DNA from: Ktedonobacteraceae bacterium
Lineage (GTDB): Bacteria > Chloroflexota > Ktedonobacteria > Ktedonobacterales > Ktedonobacteraceae
Length of the DNA stretch: 33,363 bases
Assembly (NCBI GenBank): GCA_025928885.1
Contig: JAICIM010000006.1
Location: 1-33,363, forward strand
Reading direction: 5' to 3'
In this document: piece after piece, positions 8,662-18,510 of the stretch
How the letters are laid out: every line of letters begins with the position of its first letter
Numbering within the stretch: the first letter of the stretch is position 1
Made by a program: the position numbers and the translations under genes
Notes under the pieces: generated by a model
What the model saw: the letters and a program-made list of their open reading frames with translations, nothing else
Database searches by the model: none
Told to the model about the DNA's origin: nothing

Positions 8662-10195
8662 AGATGTTCACGACGTTCCCAGCTGCTGTTGCCAGATGCC
8701 TGCTATCGGGCGACCAGGACAGGCTGCGGACGATCTGCTTGATTGCTATGGTTACAAGTGATTTTTGAGTCTGCATAGGGTCCCAGAGCGAGAGCATGCC
8801 GTCTGCCGTCCCAACCGCAAGCAGGCGGCTATCTGGCGACCAGGCAAGCGAACGAACAGCACTCTTTGAGACGGAGAGGCGTTGCGGCGTATCCATACAT
8901 TGCGGCCCAAAGAGACCGTTGCCCTGCTGCTGACAGTTTAATCCGTTCCAGAGCCGCACCTTGCCATCAGCGCCACCAGCCGCCAGCATCATCCCTGTTG
9001 GAGCAAACGCGACCGCATTAAACGATACCTGCCCGTCAAGATACAACCCATGCACCTCTTTGCCATTCGCAGCACGCCAGACGCGCACAACACCGCCCTG
9101 AGACGCCGAGGCAACCGTTGTCCCGTCGCCGGACCAGGTAACGGCATCGAGCGCGGTAGTATGGCCGGTAAAGATCGTCTGCACACGATAATTCGTCGTG
9201 TTCCAGACAATTGCTCGTCGATCCATACCACCGGAAACTACCTGCATCTGGTCGTGAGCCGCCCAGGACAGGCCAGTGATCTGCGCGGTATGTCGCTGAT
9301 TCGGGCGGGCAAGCACCTGTCCATTCTGGGCCTGGAAGAACGTGATTTGTGTGTTTGCGCCAGTCACCAGACGCTTGCTATCGGCTGACCAGGCCAGAGC
9401 ACGCACAGATGCCGGATGGGCCAGAGTCTGCTGCACCGTTCCGTTCATGCTCCAGAGAAACACCTTTGTATCATCAGCCCCGCTCGCCAGTAGCGCCCCA
9501 TCTGGCGACCAGGTGACGGCACGGACGGCTCCTTGATGGCGCGTAAACGTCAGGGCAGAGGTCATCTTTGTTGGGAGCGTTGGTTGAGCCGTTACAGCAG
9601 GAGGAGCGGTTTTGGTCGTCGCCTTCTGTTGGATCATGCTTTGCGCCGTCGTCTGCACCACATTACCCAGCGTCTTAAAGGCTCCCGCTTGATAGGCGGC
9701 ATAGCCAACGCCACTCCCGACAACCCCTAGCACCATACCGCTTAAAAGCAGGAACCCACGACGTGTTGGGCGCGATTTTCGTTTGACCGGCGACAAACTC
9801 TCGGAGGTATGTCTATCCCCTGATGAAGGCAGGTTACTAAAGTCCGCAACAGTTTGCGAAGAATACAGGGCAGGATCAGGAGGAGGCGGCTCGGGCTTGT
9901 CAACTGTCTTGACAAGCGTTGCAACCGTTCCATCAATGACATAGGAATCCAGGGCCAGACGCATACCAGTAGTGATACCCGCATCGAGCAGCGTACCATT
10001 TTCTGGGAGAATGCGCCCTCCCATAGACTGGCGCAACATGTAGACCAGTTGCTTCCCAAATAAATCTGTTTTCGGGAGCTTCAACTCTTCCACCAGAGCA
10101 GGCACCAGCGCGGATACAGGTGCATCCGCAACTACCTCCATCGGGCGGACGGCTCCAAAGGCATTCTCTTCTATCAAAACCTCTAGCGTTTGCAT
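8648..10195 (-). CDS. YukD/EsaB-like ubiquitin-fold N-terminus, TM helix and WD40 beta-propeller protein
   Basis: N-terminus 'MQTLEVLIEENAFGAVRPMEVVADAPVSALVPALVEELKLP…LLDAGITTGMRLALDSYVIDG' looks like a YukD-type ubiquitin-like domain. TM segment 'GFLLLSGMVLGVVGSGVGYAAY'. At least six WD-like repeats ('VRAVTWSPDGALLASGADDTKVFLW', …). Confidence 0.82.
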   Translation of the reverse strand: MQTLEVLIEENAFGAVRPMEVVADAPVSALVPALVEELKLPKTDLFGKQLVYMLRQSMGGRILPENGTLLDAGITTGMRLALDSYVIDGTVATLVKTVDKPEPPPPDPALYSSQTVADFSNLPSSGDRHTSESLSPVKRKSRPTRRGFLLLSGMVLGVVGSGVGYAAYQAGAFKTLGNVVQTTAQSMIQQKATTKTAPPAVTAQPTLPTKMTSALTFTRHQGAVRAVTWSPDGALLASGADDTKVFLWSMNGTVQQTLAHPASVRALAWSADSKRLVTGANTQITFFQAQNGQVLARPNQRHTAQITGLSWAAHDQMQVVSGGMDRRAIVWNTTNYRVQTIFTGHTTALDAVTWSGDGTTVASASQGGVVRVWRAANGKEVHGLYLDGQVSFNAVAFAPTGMMLAAGGADGKVRLWNGLNCQQQGNGLFGPQCMDTPQRLSVSKSAVRSLAWSPDSRLLAVGTADGMLSLWDPMQTQKSLVTIAIKQIVRSLSWSPDSRHLATAAGNVVNIWALM

Positions 10196-10595
10196 ACGTT
10201 TTCACTCAGCCCCTGATCTCAAAATCTCTTCCCTAAAAATACTACACGTAGTTTACCTCCTATCTTTTCATTTCCCCTGTTCAAACCAAAAAGGCTAGCC
10301 ACAAGATGCTAATGCCGTTATGATATTAGCAGTGAGGGAAAAAAAGATGAGGAAGAGGCTATGACCTCTATTTATCGCAACAAGCTTCGTTGTACTTATA
10401 TACAACATACTGATAAGGGGAGCCGCTCCAGCGTCCTTCAAAGACGAAGAGCCAGAGCAAAGAATGAAAGTAGATATTATAGACAACGCTAAGCTTGACG
10501 ACACCTTCATAATAGACGACACAATGAGTGACATGGATGACGTAGAAGAGATAGATGTTGCGTTACCGGAGATCACTCTTGCATGGAGACAAACT

Positions 10596-12248
10596 ATGAT
10601 GCGACCCATCTATGTAATCGGCCATAAAAATTCTGACATGGACTCCGTTGCCTCTGCCTATGCCTATGCAAAACTCCTCCAATTGCAAGGTGAAGAGGAA
10701 GCCATCCCTGCACGTAATGGTGAATTGAAACCCGAAGTACAATGTGTGCTCGACCGCTATCAGGTCGAGCCACCTGAAGCGCTCGATGATGTCTACTTAC
10801 AGGTACGGGATGTCATGCGCCGGGGAGTGACCTCCGCACGTCTCGATCAGCCATTGCTGGAAGCCGGGCAATTATTGCAAGAACACAATCGGCGCTCTAT
10901 GCCCGTTGTAGATAATGATAATAAAGTACATGGAATTATAGCCAACGAAGATTTCGCTAAACTCTTCTTCAATGATCTCGATCCACGTGCGGTCAATCGC
11001 ATTCCACTTGATCGCGATAATCTGGTTCGTGTCCTCAAAGGCAGCGTGCTAGTCGAGGGTCGCCGCAAGCTGGGCAATCGCGTGCTGGTAGCGGCGATGG
11101 AGGCGGAAACGATGGCCGACTACATCGAGCCAGGCTGCCTCGTCGTGATTGGTGATCGGGAAGACGCGCAACTCAAAGCAATCGAGCGAGGTGCCGCAGC
11201 CCTGGTCATTACCGGTGACCTGCTCGTCTCTGGAAAAACCCTCGCTACCGCCCGCAAGCAAGGCGTTATGGTGATCAGCACCGGCCACCACACCTTTACT
11301 GCCGTCCGCCTGATTAATCTCAGCATCCAAACGCAAGAGTTTATGACCCGTGAAATAAGCTATTGCCACCCCGAAGACCTTATGAGCGAGATACAGCCAA
11401 CGCTTGCTCGGAAGCGCTCCATGCCAGTCGTGGATGGCGAAGGCAGGTTGGTTGGCTTCCTCTCACGCACCGATCTCATTAAAGCTCGACCTAAACGCGT
11501 CGTACTGGTCGATCACAACGAGCGCTCACAGGCGGTTGACGGCATCGAGGAGGCCGATCTCCTGGGCATCATCGATCACCACCGCATCGCCGACGTGCAT
11601 ACAACCAGACCGATTATGTTCCGTGCCGAACCCGTTGGCTGCACCGGCACAATCATCGCCGGGCTGTATCACGAGGCTAACATCCCTATCCCTCGCGAAG
11701 TCGCCGGTCTGCTCCTGGCCGGTCTGCTCTATGATACTCTGATCCTGCGCTCTCCAACCTGCACCTCCAAAGATGAGCGCGTTGCCGCCGAACTGGCCGC
11801 CATCGCAGGCGAGGATCTTGAGGAGTACGGACAGAGCATCTTTACAGCTGCCGCCAGCGATCTGAACGAGAAGCCTGCCGAGGCGCTGATTACCTCCGAT
11901 TTCAAAGAATTCACGGTTCGTAATACGACTTTTGCTATCGGCACCGTTGAAACGGCCAGCCCCGCGACCATTGAGAAGCGTATCCCTGAACTTCTTGCCG
12001 CAATGCAACAAATCGCACAAAATCGCGGCTACGCATCATTTCTTTTCATGATCGTTGATATCATCAATATGCGCTGCCACCTGTTGATCTATGGTGGCGA
12101 ACATGCGGTTGCTGAGGCGCTGGGTGTGCCTTTAGAGGAAAATGGGCATTCGGCGTTTGTAGAGGGGCTGGTCTCGCGCAAAAAGCAACTGGTCCCGCTG
12201 CTGCCGCGCATTCATGCGGCCTTCGCAGATGCTGGTGGCGGCCTCTAA
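10596..12248 (+). CDS. ppaC: Family II (DHH) inorganic pyrophosphatase with CBS-DRTGG-CBS regulatory insert
   Basis: 'YVIGHKNSDMDSVASAYAYAK', 'VVLVDHNERSQAVDGIEEADLLGIIDHHRI', CBS motifs, DRTGG-like 'VVIGDREDAQLKAIERGAAALVITG', DHHA2 'SRKKQLVPLLPRI'. The ORF track starts at 10464; ATG 10596 has a closer GGAG. Confidence 0.92.
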   Translation: MMRPIYVIGHKNSDMDSVASAYAYAKLLQLQGEEEAIPARNGELKPEVQCVLDRYQVEPPEALDDVYLQVRDVMRRGVTSARLDQPLLEAGQLLQEHNRRSMPVVDNDNKVHGIIANEDFAKLFFNDLDPRAVNRIPLDRDNLVRVLKGSVLVEGRRKLGNRVLVAAMEAETMADYIEPGCLVVIGDREDAQLKAIERGAAALVITGDLLVSGKTLATARKQGVMVISTGHHTFTAVRLINLSIQTQEFMTREISYCHPEDLMSEIQPTLARKRSMPVVDGEGRLVGFLSRTDLIKARPKRVVLVDHNERSQAVDGIEEADLLGIIDHHRIADVHTTRPIMFRAEPVGCTGTIIAGLYHEANIPIPREVAGLLLAGLLYDTLILRSPTCTSKDERVAAELAAIAGEDLEEYGQSIFTAAASDLNEKPAEALITSDFKEFTVRNTTFAIGTVETASPATIEKRIPELLAAMQQIAQNRGYASFLFMIVDIINMRCHLLIYGGEHAVAEALGVPLEENGHSAFVEGLVSRKKQLVPLLPRIHAAFADAGGGL

Positions 12249-12285
12249 GCGGTTGCAAGCAATTCATAAACAGATCGAGATACAC

Positions 12286-12322
12286 AAAACAGGTACATCC
12301 AACGTTTGGATGCACCTGTTTT
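12286..12322. terminator. Hairpin downstream of the family II pyrophosphatase
   Basis: AAAACAGGTACATCCAA … TTGGATGCACCTGTTTT with a single internal mismatch, followed by an AT-rich stretch. Confidence 0.6.
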
Positions 12323-12334
12323 ATTTACTACAGT

Positions 12335-12586
12335 CTATTTTCGACGCAGCAAGGCAATGCGCCAGACGAATATACCGCCGAGGAAGATCAGACCAGAGGT
12401 GAGTGCGAGCTGCCAGACACCCTCGTTGCGACCCGACAGGTACAGATCAAGCGCTATCGTTAGCAACCAGAGTTGCAACCCCATCAACAGGACTCCTACC
12501 ATCACGATCACTACACGTCCAGCAGGGGGATTGCGCTCAACATCCCCGGTCGTCTCGCTCAAAATCGTATCGTTCTGTGTACTCAT
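12335..12586 (-). CDS. Small two-TM membrane protein
   Basis: 'VVIVMVGVLLMGLQLWLLTIALDLYL' and 'LTSGLIFLGGIFVWRIALLRRK'. Start overlaps the stop of the upstream ORF (12583-12586). Confidence 0.55.
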   Translation of the reverse strand: MSTQNDTILSETTGDVERNPPAGRVVIVMVGVLLMGLQLWLLTIALDLYLSGRNEGVWQLALTSGLIFLGGIFVWRIALLRRK

Positions 12587-12852
12587 TGCGGACGCTCCTC
12601 TACTGCATACAACATCTCACCGTCCTGGCGAATCGCGATCTTCGGCAATGGGTGCTGGATGATATGGAAAAACTTGCCAAACGGGATGGAGAGCAGCAAG
12701 AGCACTACAGTGACCTGATGCGTCAGGGAAATAAACCAGTAAAATCTCCCTCCCCACAACATCGACGATCCGGTCAAGCCCAGCCCGGTGACAGCGATGG
12801 CGATCAACAACACTAGCGGCACCAGGTCGAAGCTAAAGCGCTGTACAATCAA
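12583..12852 (-). CDS. Small two-TM protein resembling the C-terminal part of a b-type cytochrome membrane subunit, possibly 5'-truncated
   Basis: 'LVPLVLLIAIAVTGLGLTGSSMLWGGRFYWFISLTHQVTVVLLLLSIPFGKFFHIIQHP' has His residues in TM contexts. No ATG in frame upstream; the frame stays open to about 13029. Confidence 0.45.
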   Translation of the reverse strand: MIVQRFSFDLVPLVLLIAIAVTGLGLTGSSMLWGGRFYWFISLTHQVTVVLLLLSIPFGKFFHIIQHPLPKIAIRQDGEMLYAVEERPQ

Positions 12853-12889
12853 CAGAACGGCAGCGTGATCGCCAGGGCTTTCCAGGCGC

Positions 12890-12954
12890 CGTGACGGCTT
12901 TGTGAGAAGAAGGTAGCTTGCTGTGATTGCGCTGTAACTTTTTTCAGGTGTAAT
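12890..12954 (+). promoter_or_regulatory. narK promoter: four-half-site direct-repeat box plus -10
   Basis: CGTGA 12890, TGTGA 12901, TGTGA 12922, TGTAA 12933 (spacing 11-21-11); -10-like TGTAAT at 12949-12954. Confidence 0.7.
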
Positions 12955-13028
12955 AGCGTTAACAAAACGATGACGAAAACTACCTCCCGTTCCGACGGGA
13001 TAGCGCTCTACGGAAGGATTAGCATTTC

Positions 13029-14219
13029 ATGAACACACGCAAAGCGTCCCTTGCGTTGGTGATGGCAACTCTGGCTTTCACCGTCTCTTTTGCAGCCTGG
13101 TCGTTGCTATCGCCGCTTGCTCCCCAGTTGCAACAACAATATCATATCAGCGACCTGAACATCAGCATACTGATCGCCATTCCGGTTATTCTCGGATCGC
13201 TGGCTCGCATTCCAATGGGTCTGTTAACGGACCGTTTCGGTGGTCGGAAAGTGATGACTGCCCTCTTACTTTTCGCAATCATCCCTCTCATCGGTATGAC
13301 AACGGCCACCAGTCTGACGGCCTTCCTGTTCTGGGGTTTCTTGCTCGGTATGGCTGGGAGTAGCTTTGCGGTTGGAGTGCCTTTCGTAAGCCGCTGGTTC
13401 AGTGCCGAACGCCAGGGCTTGATCGTGGGTATCTTCGGTATGGGCAATATTGGTACAGCTATTAGCGCACGCTTTGCCCCGCAGATCGCCAAGACAAGTG
13501 GCTGGCAGACGGTCTTCTTGCTCTGCGCAGTTCTGGTGCTGATTATGGCTGTCGCTTTCTACTTCCTGGCTGGCGACGAAACGAGAATAGCCGCGCCGAA
13601 GTCATTCGGACAACAGCTCGCAATCTTGAAACGTGAAAAACTGGCCTGGGCCTTCAGCCTGTTTTACTTTGTCACCTTTGGCGGCTTCGTTTCCTTCAGC
13701 CTCTACCTGCCGAAATTACTGGTTGACCAGTTTAGCCTGGATAAGCTGGATGCAGGCAACCGCGTCGCCATCTTCGTTATCATGGCGACGCTGGCTCGTC
13801 CCGTTGGTGGCTGGCTCTCCGATCGCTTAGGCGCGGCCAACGTCCTGCTTGGAGCCTTTGTGGGCATCCCGCTGCTGGCGCTAATCCTCTCGCTCTCGCC
13901 GAACATAATCATTCTCACCGCGAGCTTCCTGCTGATGGCGATGTTGTTCGGAGCTGGGAGTGGAGCAGTCTTCAAGCTAGTGCCGCAGCACTTCCAGAAA
14001 GAGGCTGGTACCGTGACCGGTCTGGTTGGTGCGGCTGGCGGCCTGGGTGGATTTTTCCCACCAATCGTGATGGGCCTCTGCAAATCAACGATCGGCAGCT
14101 ATGCACCCGGATATGTCCTGCTTGCTATCGCAACCCTGGGCTGCCTGCTGGTCGCCTGGATAGTGCTGGTTCCCCATCATCACACCCAGGCTCAGAAAGC
14201 CGCTCACGCACACAAGTAA
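13029..14219 (+). CDS. narK: NarK/NasA-type nitrate/nitrite MFS transporter
   Basis: 12-TM MFS with 'RIPMGLLTDRFGGRKVMTALLLF', 'GFLLGMAGSSFAVGVPFVSRWFSAERQGLIVGIFGMGNIGTA', 'GAGSGAVFKLVPQHF'. Confidence 0.85.
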   Translation: MNTRKASLALVMATLAFTVSFAAWSLLSPLAPQLQQQYHISDLNISILIAIPVILGSLARIPMGLLTDRFGGRKVMTALLLFAIIPLIGMTTATSLTAFLFWGFLLGMAGSSFAVGVPFVSRWFSAERQGLIVGIFGMGNIGTAISARFAPQIAKTSGWQTVFLLCAVLVLIMAVAFYFLAGDETRIAAPKSFGQQLAILKREKLAWAFSLFYFVTFGGFVSFSLYLPKLLVDQFSLDKLDAGNRVAIFVIMATLARPVGGWLSDRLGAANVLLGAFVGIPLLALILSLSPNIIILTASFLLMAMLFGAGSGAVFKLVPQHFQKEAGTVTGLVGAAGGLGGFFPPIVMGLCKSTIGSYAPGYVLLAIATLGCLLVAWIVLVPHHHTQAQKAAHAHK

Positions 14220-14246
14220 TACACACTCCTCTTTCTTTCCTGGGGA

Positions 14247-14280
14247 GGGGCCATGCCTGATACGCATGGCCCCTTTTTAT
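14247..14280 (+). terminator. Intrinsic terminator of narK
   Basis: GGGGCCATGC (14247-14256) / GCATGGCCCC (14264-14273) followed by TTTTTAT. Confidence 0.9.
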
Positions 14281-16853
14281 TCCTCCACAGCACACGTTTC
14301 CGCCGGATCTGAGAGGGACAGCGTGAGAAAGAAGGTCGATCCCTTATTCTCTAGCGACTCAAACCAGATATGGCCGCCCAGCCGCTCGATGAGTTCGCGA
14401 CAGAGATACAGCCCCAACCCCGTCCCGGTAATGCCATACATGCTGGCGTTTTCGGCCCGGACAAAGCGACCAAAGATACGCGGCTGCTGCTCCTGGGGAA
14501 TACCAATACCATAGTCGCGGACGCTGATCTGAGCCATTTTTTTCTCGCAGCCTCCCTCGATGGTGATATCCACCGGCCCCCCTTGCGGACTATATTTCAC
14601 TGCATTCGTAATGATGTTCGTTAATACCTGTTCCAGGCGTTGAACATCGGCCTCGACGATGAGATAGGGCAAATCAGTATGGAGCGATAGCGTGTGCTTC
14701 TCAGTGGTCATCTGGAGCCGCGTGACAACGCGACGCACCAGGGCAACCAGATCGCACGGTTCGTTAGAGAGATGCAGGCGACCGGCCTGCAACCGCGTCA
14801 CATCGAGGAGATCTTCGGTCAGGGCAACGAGGCGCACCGTCGCTTGATCGATATTTTGCAGCGCCTCCATCTGCCAATCGGCCAGTTCCGGGCCATTGCC
14901 GCGTGCCGTCTGGCGAATCAACATCTGAGCATACCCTTTGAGGACGGCAACAGGGGTTCGTAGTTCGTGGGCCGCGATCCCGATAAATTCATCCTTGAGG
15001 CGCTCCGCCTCTTTTAAAGCCGTCACATCCTGATGCACCACCAGCGCAGCCAGTTCCGAACCATCATCTGCTTCGTTCATATCAGAGAGCGGCAACAGCT
15101 TGAAATGCTTCATTTGTAGCGGCACAGCGTTCACCAGAACCGGCAGCGTCGTACCATCGGCGTGGCGAATGCTTTCCTGATGGTAATATACAGCCTCTCC
15201 CTGCTGGACCGCCCGCAGCGTCGCCAGTTGTGGGAGAGGCTGCTCTCCCCCATCAACGCTTGAGATGCGAATGTTGTTCTCACACAGAAACTCACACATT
15301 GGCTGATGTGTCGGCCAGACGGCACCCCATAATGTGGCGGCAGCCCGATTTGCCAGTACCAGGCGGGCCTCGGGACCATGCACCAGATAGACACTGCTGG
15401 GTAGCTCATTGAGGATCAATTGTAACAGAGCACGCCGAGCCTCGGTCTCGGCATGGATCGCACGTTCTTTCAGCAGACGCCGCACCTCCGTGACATCATG
15501 CCAGACAATCACGGCTCCCGACGCGCTCTCTGGATCGTACGACCTGCTTTTTTCGCGGCTGAGCAGGCGAGTCACAAGCGTGGTGGGCAGGCGCAACGGT
15601 GCCACATTCACGATGTATTCGCGGGTCTCCTGTGTCTCGTCGGTAACGCTGACCGCGATATCCGGTTCTCCCGCGTCGTTGAGCGCGTTGCGAACCGGCG
15701 CATACAAGAGCGCCTCCAGCGCCTGTTTGCCCTCAGCTGTGTTCTCAAGTTGTTTGCGCAGCCGATGAGCCGCACCGTTCTCGCGCAAGATCTGCCCCTC
15801 TGCATCGGCCAGGATCACGCCATCGGCAATGCTCTCAAAGGTTGCGTTGAGTTCCTGGGCGTGCAACTGCTCGACTCGATAGAGCCGCGCGTTCTCTAGC
15901 GCAATCGATGCCTGAGCGCTCAGGCCAACCAGTAGCGCCTCGTCCTCTAGCATAAAGTGGTCCGGCTCATCATGGCCCAACAGCAGCCCTCCACAGACCT
16001 CGCGCTCACGATTCAAGAGGGGCGCACCAAGAAAGCTGCGCATTCCCGGGTGGCTTCTGGGGAGATGAGTCGAGCGCGACTTCGCGTTCATCAGCTGTTT
16101 ATGGACCTTCTCGAAGTTCGTCTGGGATATCGCAAGAATATCGGGGATACGCACCGGCACCCCCTGTCGAAAGATCGGTGCAAGCAATCCCTTTCCACCC
16201 AGCGGCATTCTACGCAACATCTCTTCCTGCTCTGGCGTCACGCCAACCACCGCTGCCAGATGAAACCGGTCGCCCTCTGACGGCCCCAACAATTGCCCCA
16301 ACTCATCGGTCGGGCGCAGCGTGAAGGCGGCGATAGAGGCCCCCGTCAAATCACGAGCTGTACGTGCAATCAGATTGAGCAACCGCTCTTCATTTAGTTC
16401 GCTACTCAGAGCCGCCCCCACAGAATGGAGCGCAGCTATACGCTCAGTCTCATGCTCGGCAGCCGCTCGCCGTTCGCGGGCAAGTTGGACGAGCGCCAGC
16501 ACAAAACCGGTTGCCCCGGCCAGGATAAGCAATTGCACTACATCCTGGACAGTTGGAATCTTCAAGGCTCCACGGGGCGCGAGAAAGAAGAGATACACGC
16601 AGAACAACTGCAAGAGGGCAGCAATAATCGCATGGATAGCTCCCCAGTGATAGGCCAGCATCGCCACCAGAGGCAGGTAGATCAAACCAGGATTGGGCAG
16701 CGTCACAACAGTATGGTCGAAGATCCAGATACAGAGCGTTGCCAGTACTGTACCGCCTGACAATGTGGCCGCCCCCGAATAGGGGGTGTGTTGCCACTGG
16801 GTGATGATGGCTCGGCAATGAGCGACAAAAGGAGATTTGAACAAGGTACTCAT
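14277..16853 (-). CDS. Membrane sensor histidine kinase HK1 (KdpD-like DUF4118 TM domain, GAF, PAS, HisKA, HATPase_c)
   Basis: TM region 'LATLCIWIFDHTV…LATGFVLALVQLARERR', GAF 'ALSSELNEERLLNLIARTA…MRSFLGAPLLNRE', 'FIGIAAHELRTPVAVLKGYAQML', N-box 'EQVLTNIITNAVKYSPQGG', 'GTGLGLYLCRELIERLGG'. ATG at 16853. Confidence 0.93.
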   Translation of the reverse strand: MSTLFKSPFVAHCRAIITQWQHTPYSGAATLSGGTVLATLCIWIFDHTVVTLPNPGLIYLPLVAMLAYHWGAIHAIIAALLQLFCVYLFFLAPRGALKIPTVQDVVQLLILAGATGFVLALVQLARERRAAAEHETERIAALHSVGAALSSELNEERLLNLIARTARDLTGASIAAFTLRPTDELGQLLGPSEGDRFHLAAVVGVTPEQEEMLRRMPLGGKGLLAPIFRQGVPVRIPDILAISQTNFEKVHKQLMNAKSRSTHLPRSHPGMRSFLGAPLLNREREVCGGLLLGHDEPDHFMLEDEALLVGLSAQASIALENARLYRVEQLHAQELNATFESIADGVILADAEGQILRENGAAHRLRKQLENTAEGKQALEALLYAPVRNALNDAGEPDIAVSVTDETQETREYIVNVAPLRLPTTLVTRLLSREKSRSYDPESASGAVIVWHDVTEVRRLLKERAIHAETEARRALLQLILNELPSSVYLVHGPEARLVLANRAAATLWGAVWPTHQPMCEFLCENNIRISSVDGGEQPLPQLATLRAVQQGEAVYYHQESIRHADGTTLPVLVNAVPLQMKHFKLLPLSDMNEADDGSELAALVVHQDVTALKEAERLKDEFIGIAAHELRTPVAVLKGYAQMLIRQTARGNGPELADWQMEALQNIDQATVRLVALTEDLLDVTRLQAGRLHLSNEPCDLVALVRRVVTRLQMTTEKHTLSLHTDLPYLIVEADVQRLEQVLTNIITNAVKYSPQGGPVDITIEGGCEKKMAQISVRDYGIGIPQEQQPRIFGRFVRAENASMYGITGTGLGLYLCRELIERLGGHIWFESLENKGSTFFLTLSLSDPAETCAVEE

Positions 16854-16984
16854 GCTTGCATTTTCCGTTTTTATGTCAGACGTATCTTCTCTGAGCAGGA
16901 TCATACTATTCTTATTGGAGAGCATAGCACGATGAATACTCCGATGCAAGGTTGCTCTTTCTTCCCTTCTATCCCCAGCGAGAT

Positions 16985-17049
16985 TGTGACCGAAATGTGA
17001 GATTGAGAGATTACTTTGTGACAATGTTGATATCAAGCAGGAATATACT
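16985..17049 (+). promoter_or_regulatory. USP1 promoter: direct-repeat box plus -10
   Basis: TGTGA 16985, TGTGA 16996, TGTGA 17017 and a degenerate fourth site TGATA 17028; TATACT at 17044-17049. Confidence 0.7.
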
Positions 17050-17130
17050 CATATCAGTAGAAGGAACAAAAATAGAAAAGCATCATAGAAGAAGCGCACT
17101 TTTTCTCGCAAAGACGGGAGGAGGAAAACC

Positions 17131-18153
17131 ATGTTTCAGCGTATTATCGTCCCTCTGGACGGATCAAGCCGTGCCGAGCGTGCTATTCCAGTGGCCGCCA
17201 ATCTCGCGCGTGCCTCACAAGGATCGATCGTTTTTCTGCGGGTCGTTATCCCCGCGCATAGTGTAGGATTTTACGGTGCGGAGCCAGCGGTGGGAGTCGT
17301 ACCCACCATCCTTGAAACCAGCATTGCAGAAGCCGATAGCTATCTCACCTCGGTTGCCACCGTTTTCCGCAACTATCTCAAAGGTATTCGGGTAGAAACG
17401 GAAGTAGAGACCGGCTCAGCAGCATCGACCATCCTGTCTGCCACTCGTTGGGAGCATGGAGACCTGATCGTGCTATGCAGTCACGGCGATACAGGTTTGA
17501 AGCGCTGGATCTTCAATAGCATTGCCCTTCAGGCAGCTCGCAAGAGTCCTGTGCCGGTACTGATCGTCAACGAACATGGTGAGACTCACCCGTTGGAAAA
17601 TCTGACACATCCACTGCATGTCATGGTGGCGCTGGATGGTTCAATGCTGGCCGAGATCGCCCTGAACTCTGTGGTACACCTGATGACCGCCCTGAACCCG
17701 ACGGGACAGAACACGCTGCACCTGCTCCGCGTCATTGATGTTCCCGTTGTGAATGGCAGTATGAGGGGACATACACAACTCGAACCGCTCATTCGCGAGA
17801 AAGCCTGCACGCAGGCAAAAGCCTACCTGGAACAGGTGGTGAAACTTCTGCAAGAAGAGGTTCAGAGCAAGGGAACACTGGCGATCACTACATCGATTGT
17901 TGTTAGTTCTGATGTTGCTGGCGCCATTATCCAGCAGGCAGAAGAGAACACATGTGACCTGATCGCCATTGCCACACATGGGCGCGGCGGCCTGATGCGC
18001 ATCCTTATGGGCAGCGTCACCGAGCGTATTCTTGGCTACACCAAACTGCCGCTCTTCATCGTACGACCCCACGAGGCTGTAGTGGAACACAGCGAAGCAC
18101 ACGATCTTATCGCAGATGAGCGTGAGCTACCATCCTGGGTAGGTCTCCTCTAG
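17131..18153 (+). CDS. Tandem universal stress protein (USP1)
   Basis: Two UspA domains: 'FQRIIVPLDGSSRAERAIPVAANLA' and 'LHVMVALDGSMLAEIALNSV', ending 'LIAIATHGRGGLMRILMGSVTERILGYTKLPLFIVRP'. Confidence 0.95.
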   Translation: MFQRIIVPLDGSSRAERAIPVAANLARASQGSIVFLRVVIPAHSVGFYGAEPAVGVVPTILETSIAEADSYLTSVATVFRNYLKGIRVETEVETGSAASTILSATRWEHGDLIVLCSHGDTGLKRWIFNSIALQAARKSPVPVLIVNEHGETHPLENLTHPLHVMVALDGSMLAEIALNSVVHLMTALNPTGQNTLHLLRVIDVPVVNGSMRGHTQLEPLIREKACTQAKAYLEQVVKLLQEEVQSKGTLAITTSIVVSSDVAGAIIQQAEENTCDLIAIATHGRGGLMRILMGSVTERILGYTKLPLFIVRPHEAVVEHSEAHDLIADERELPSWVGLL

Positions 18154-18155
18154 AC

Positions 18156-18220
18156 TGAGATGTGTTCGTGATATTGTACAGTATGTTTGAGAGTTGGCTG
18201 TGACAGGAAAGACGTATGAT
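18156..18220 (+). promoter_or_regulatory. Weaker sixth copy of the direct-repeat promoter box
   Basis: TGAGA 18156, CGTGA 18167, TGAGA 18188, TGTGA 18199 (11-21-11); TATGAT at 18215-18220. Confidence 0.45.
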
Positions 18221-18510
18221 AGTAGTGCAGTAAGGAAATAGGTTGATGGTTGACATGCTGCACATAAAAGAGGAATGTTGTCGCTGACAGCAACTCCCCG
18301 GCCAGGACACTTGAAGCACGAGGCAATGATTGTCTCCAATGTAAGTGGGATTGATAATCCCCAAAGGTGCTTCTCGTTCGCCCTCCCGGGGAGCTTTCCT
18401 CTCTCCCCTCTTTAGAGATACAGAGCCACCCCTCTCGCAGTCATTTCATGCATCAACAAACTCGTGCATTTCTCCCTTGACAGTCGTTCAGTCAATATGT
18501 TACAACTCTT

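Noticed and set aside
16985-17021. TGTGA elements as CRP sites
   Set aside because: CRP sites are inverted (TGTGA-N6-TCACA). Here all elements are direct repeats with 11-bp steps.
17027-17036. TTGATATCAA as an FNR-type site upstream of USP1
   Set aside because: Lacks the FNR spacing (TTGAT-N4-ATCAA); the 10-bp palindrome is expected by chance and sits where the degenerate fourth half-site falls.
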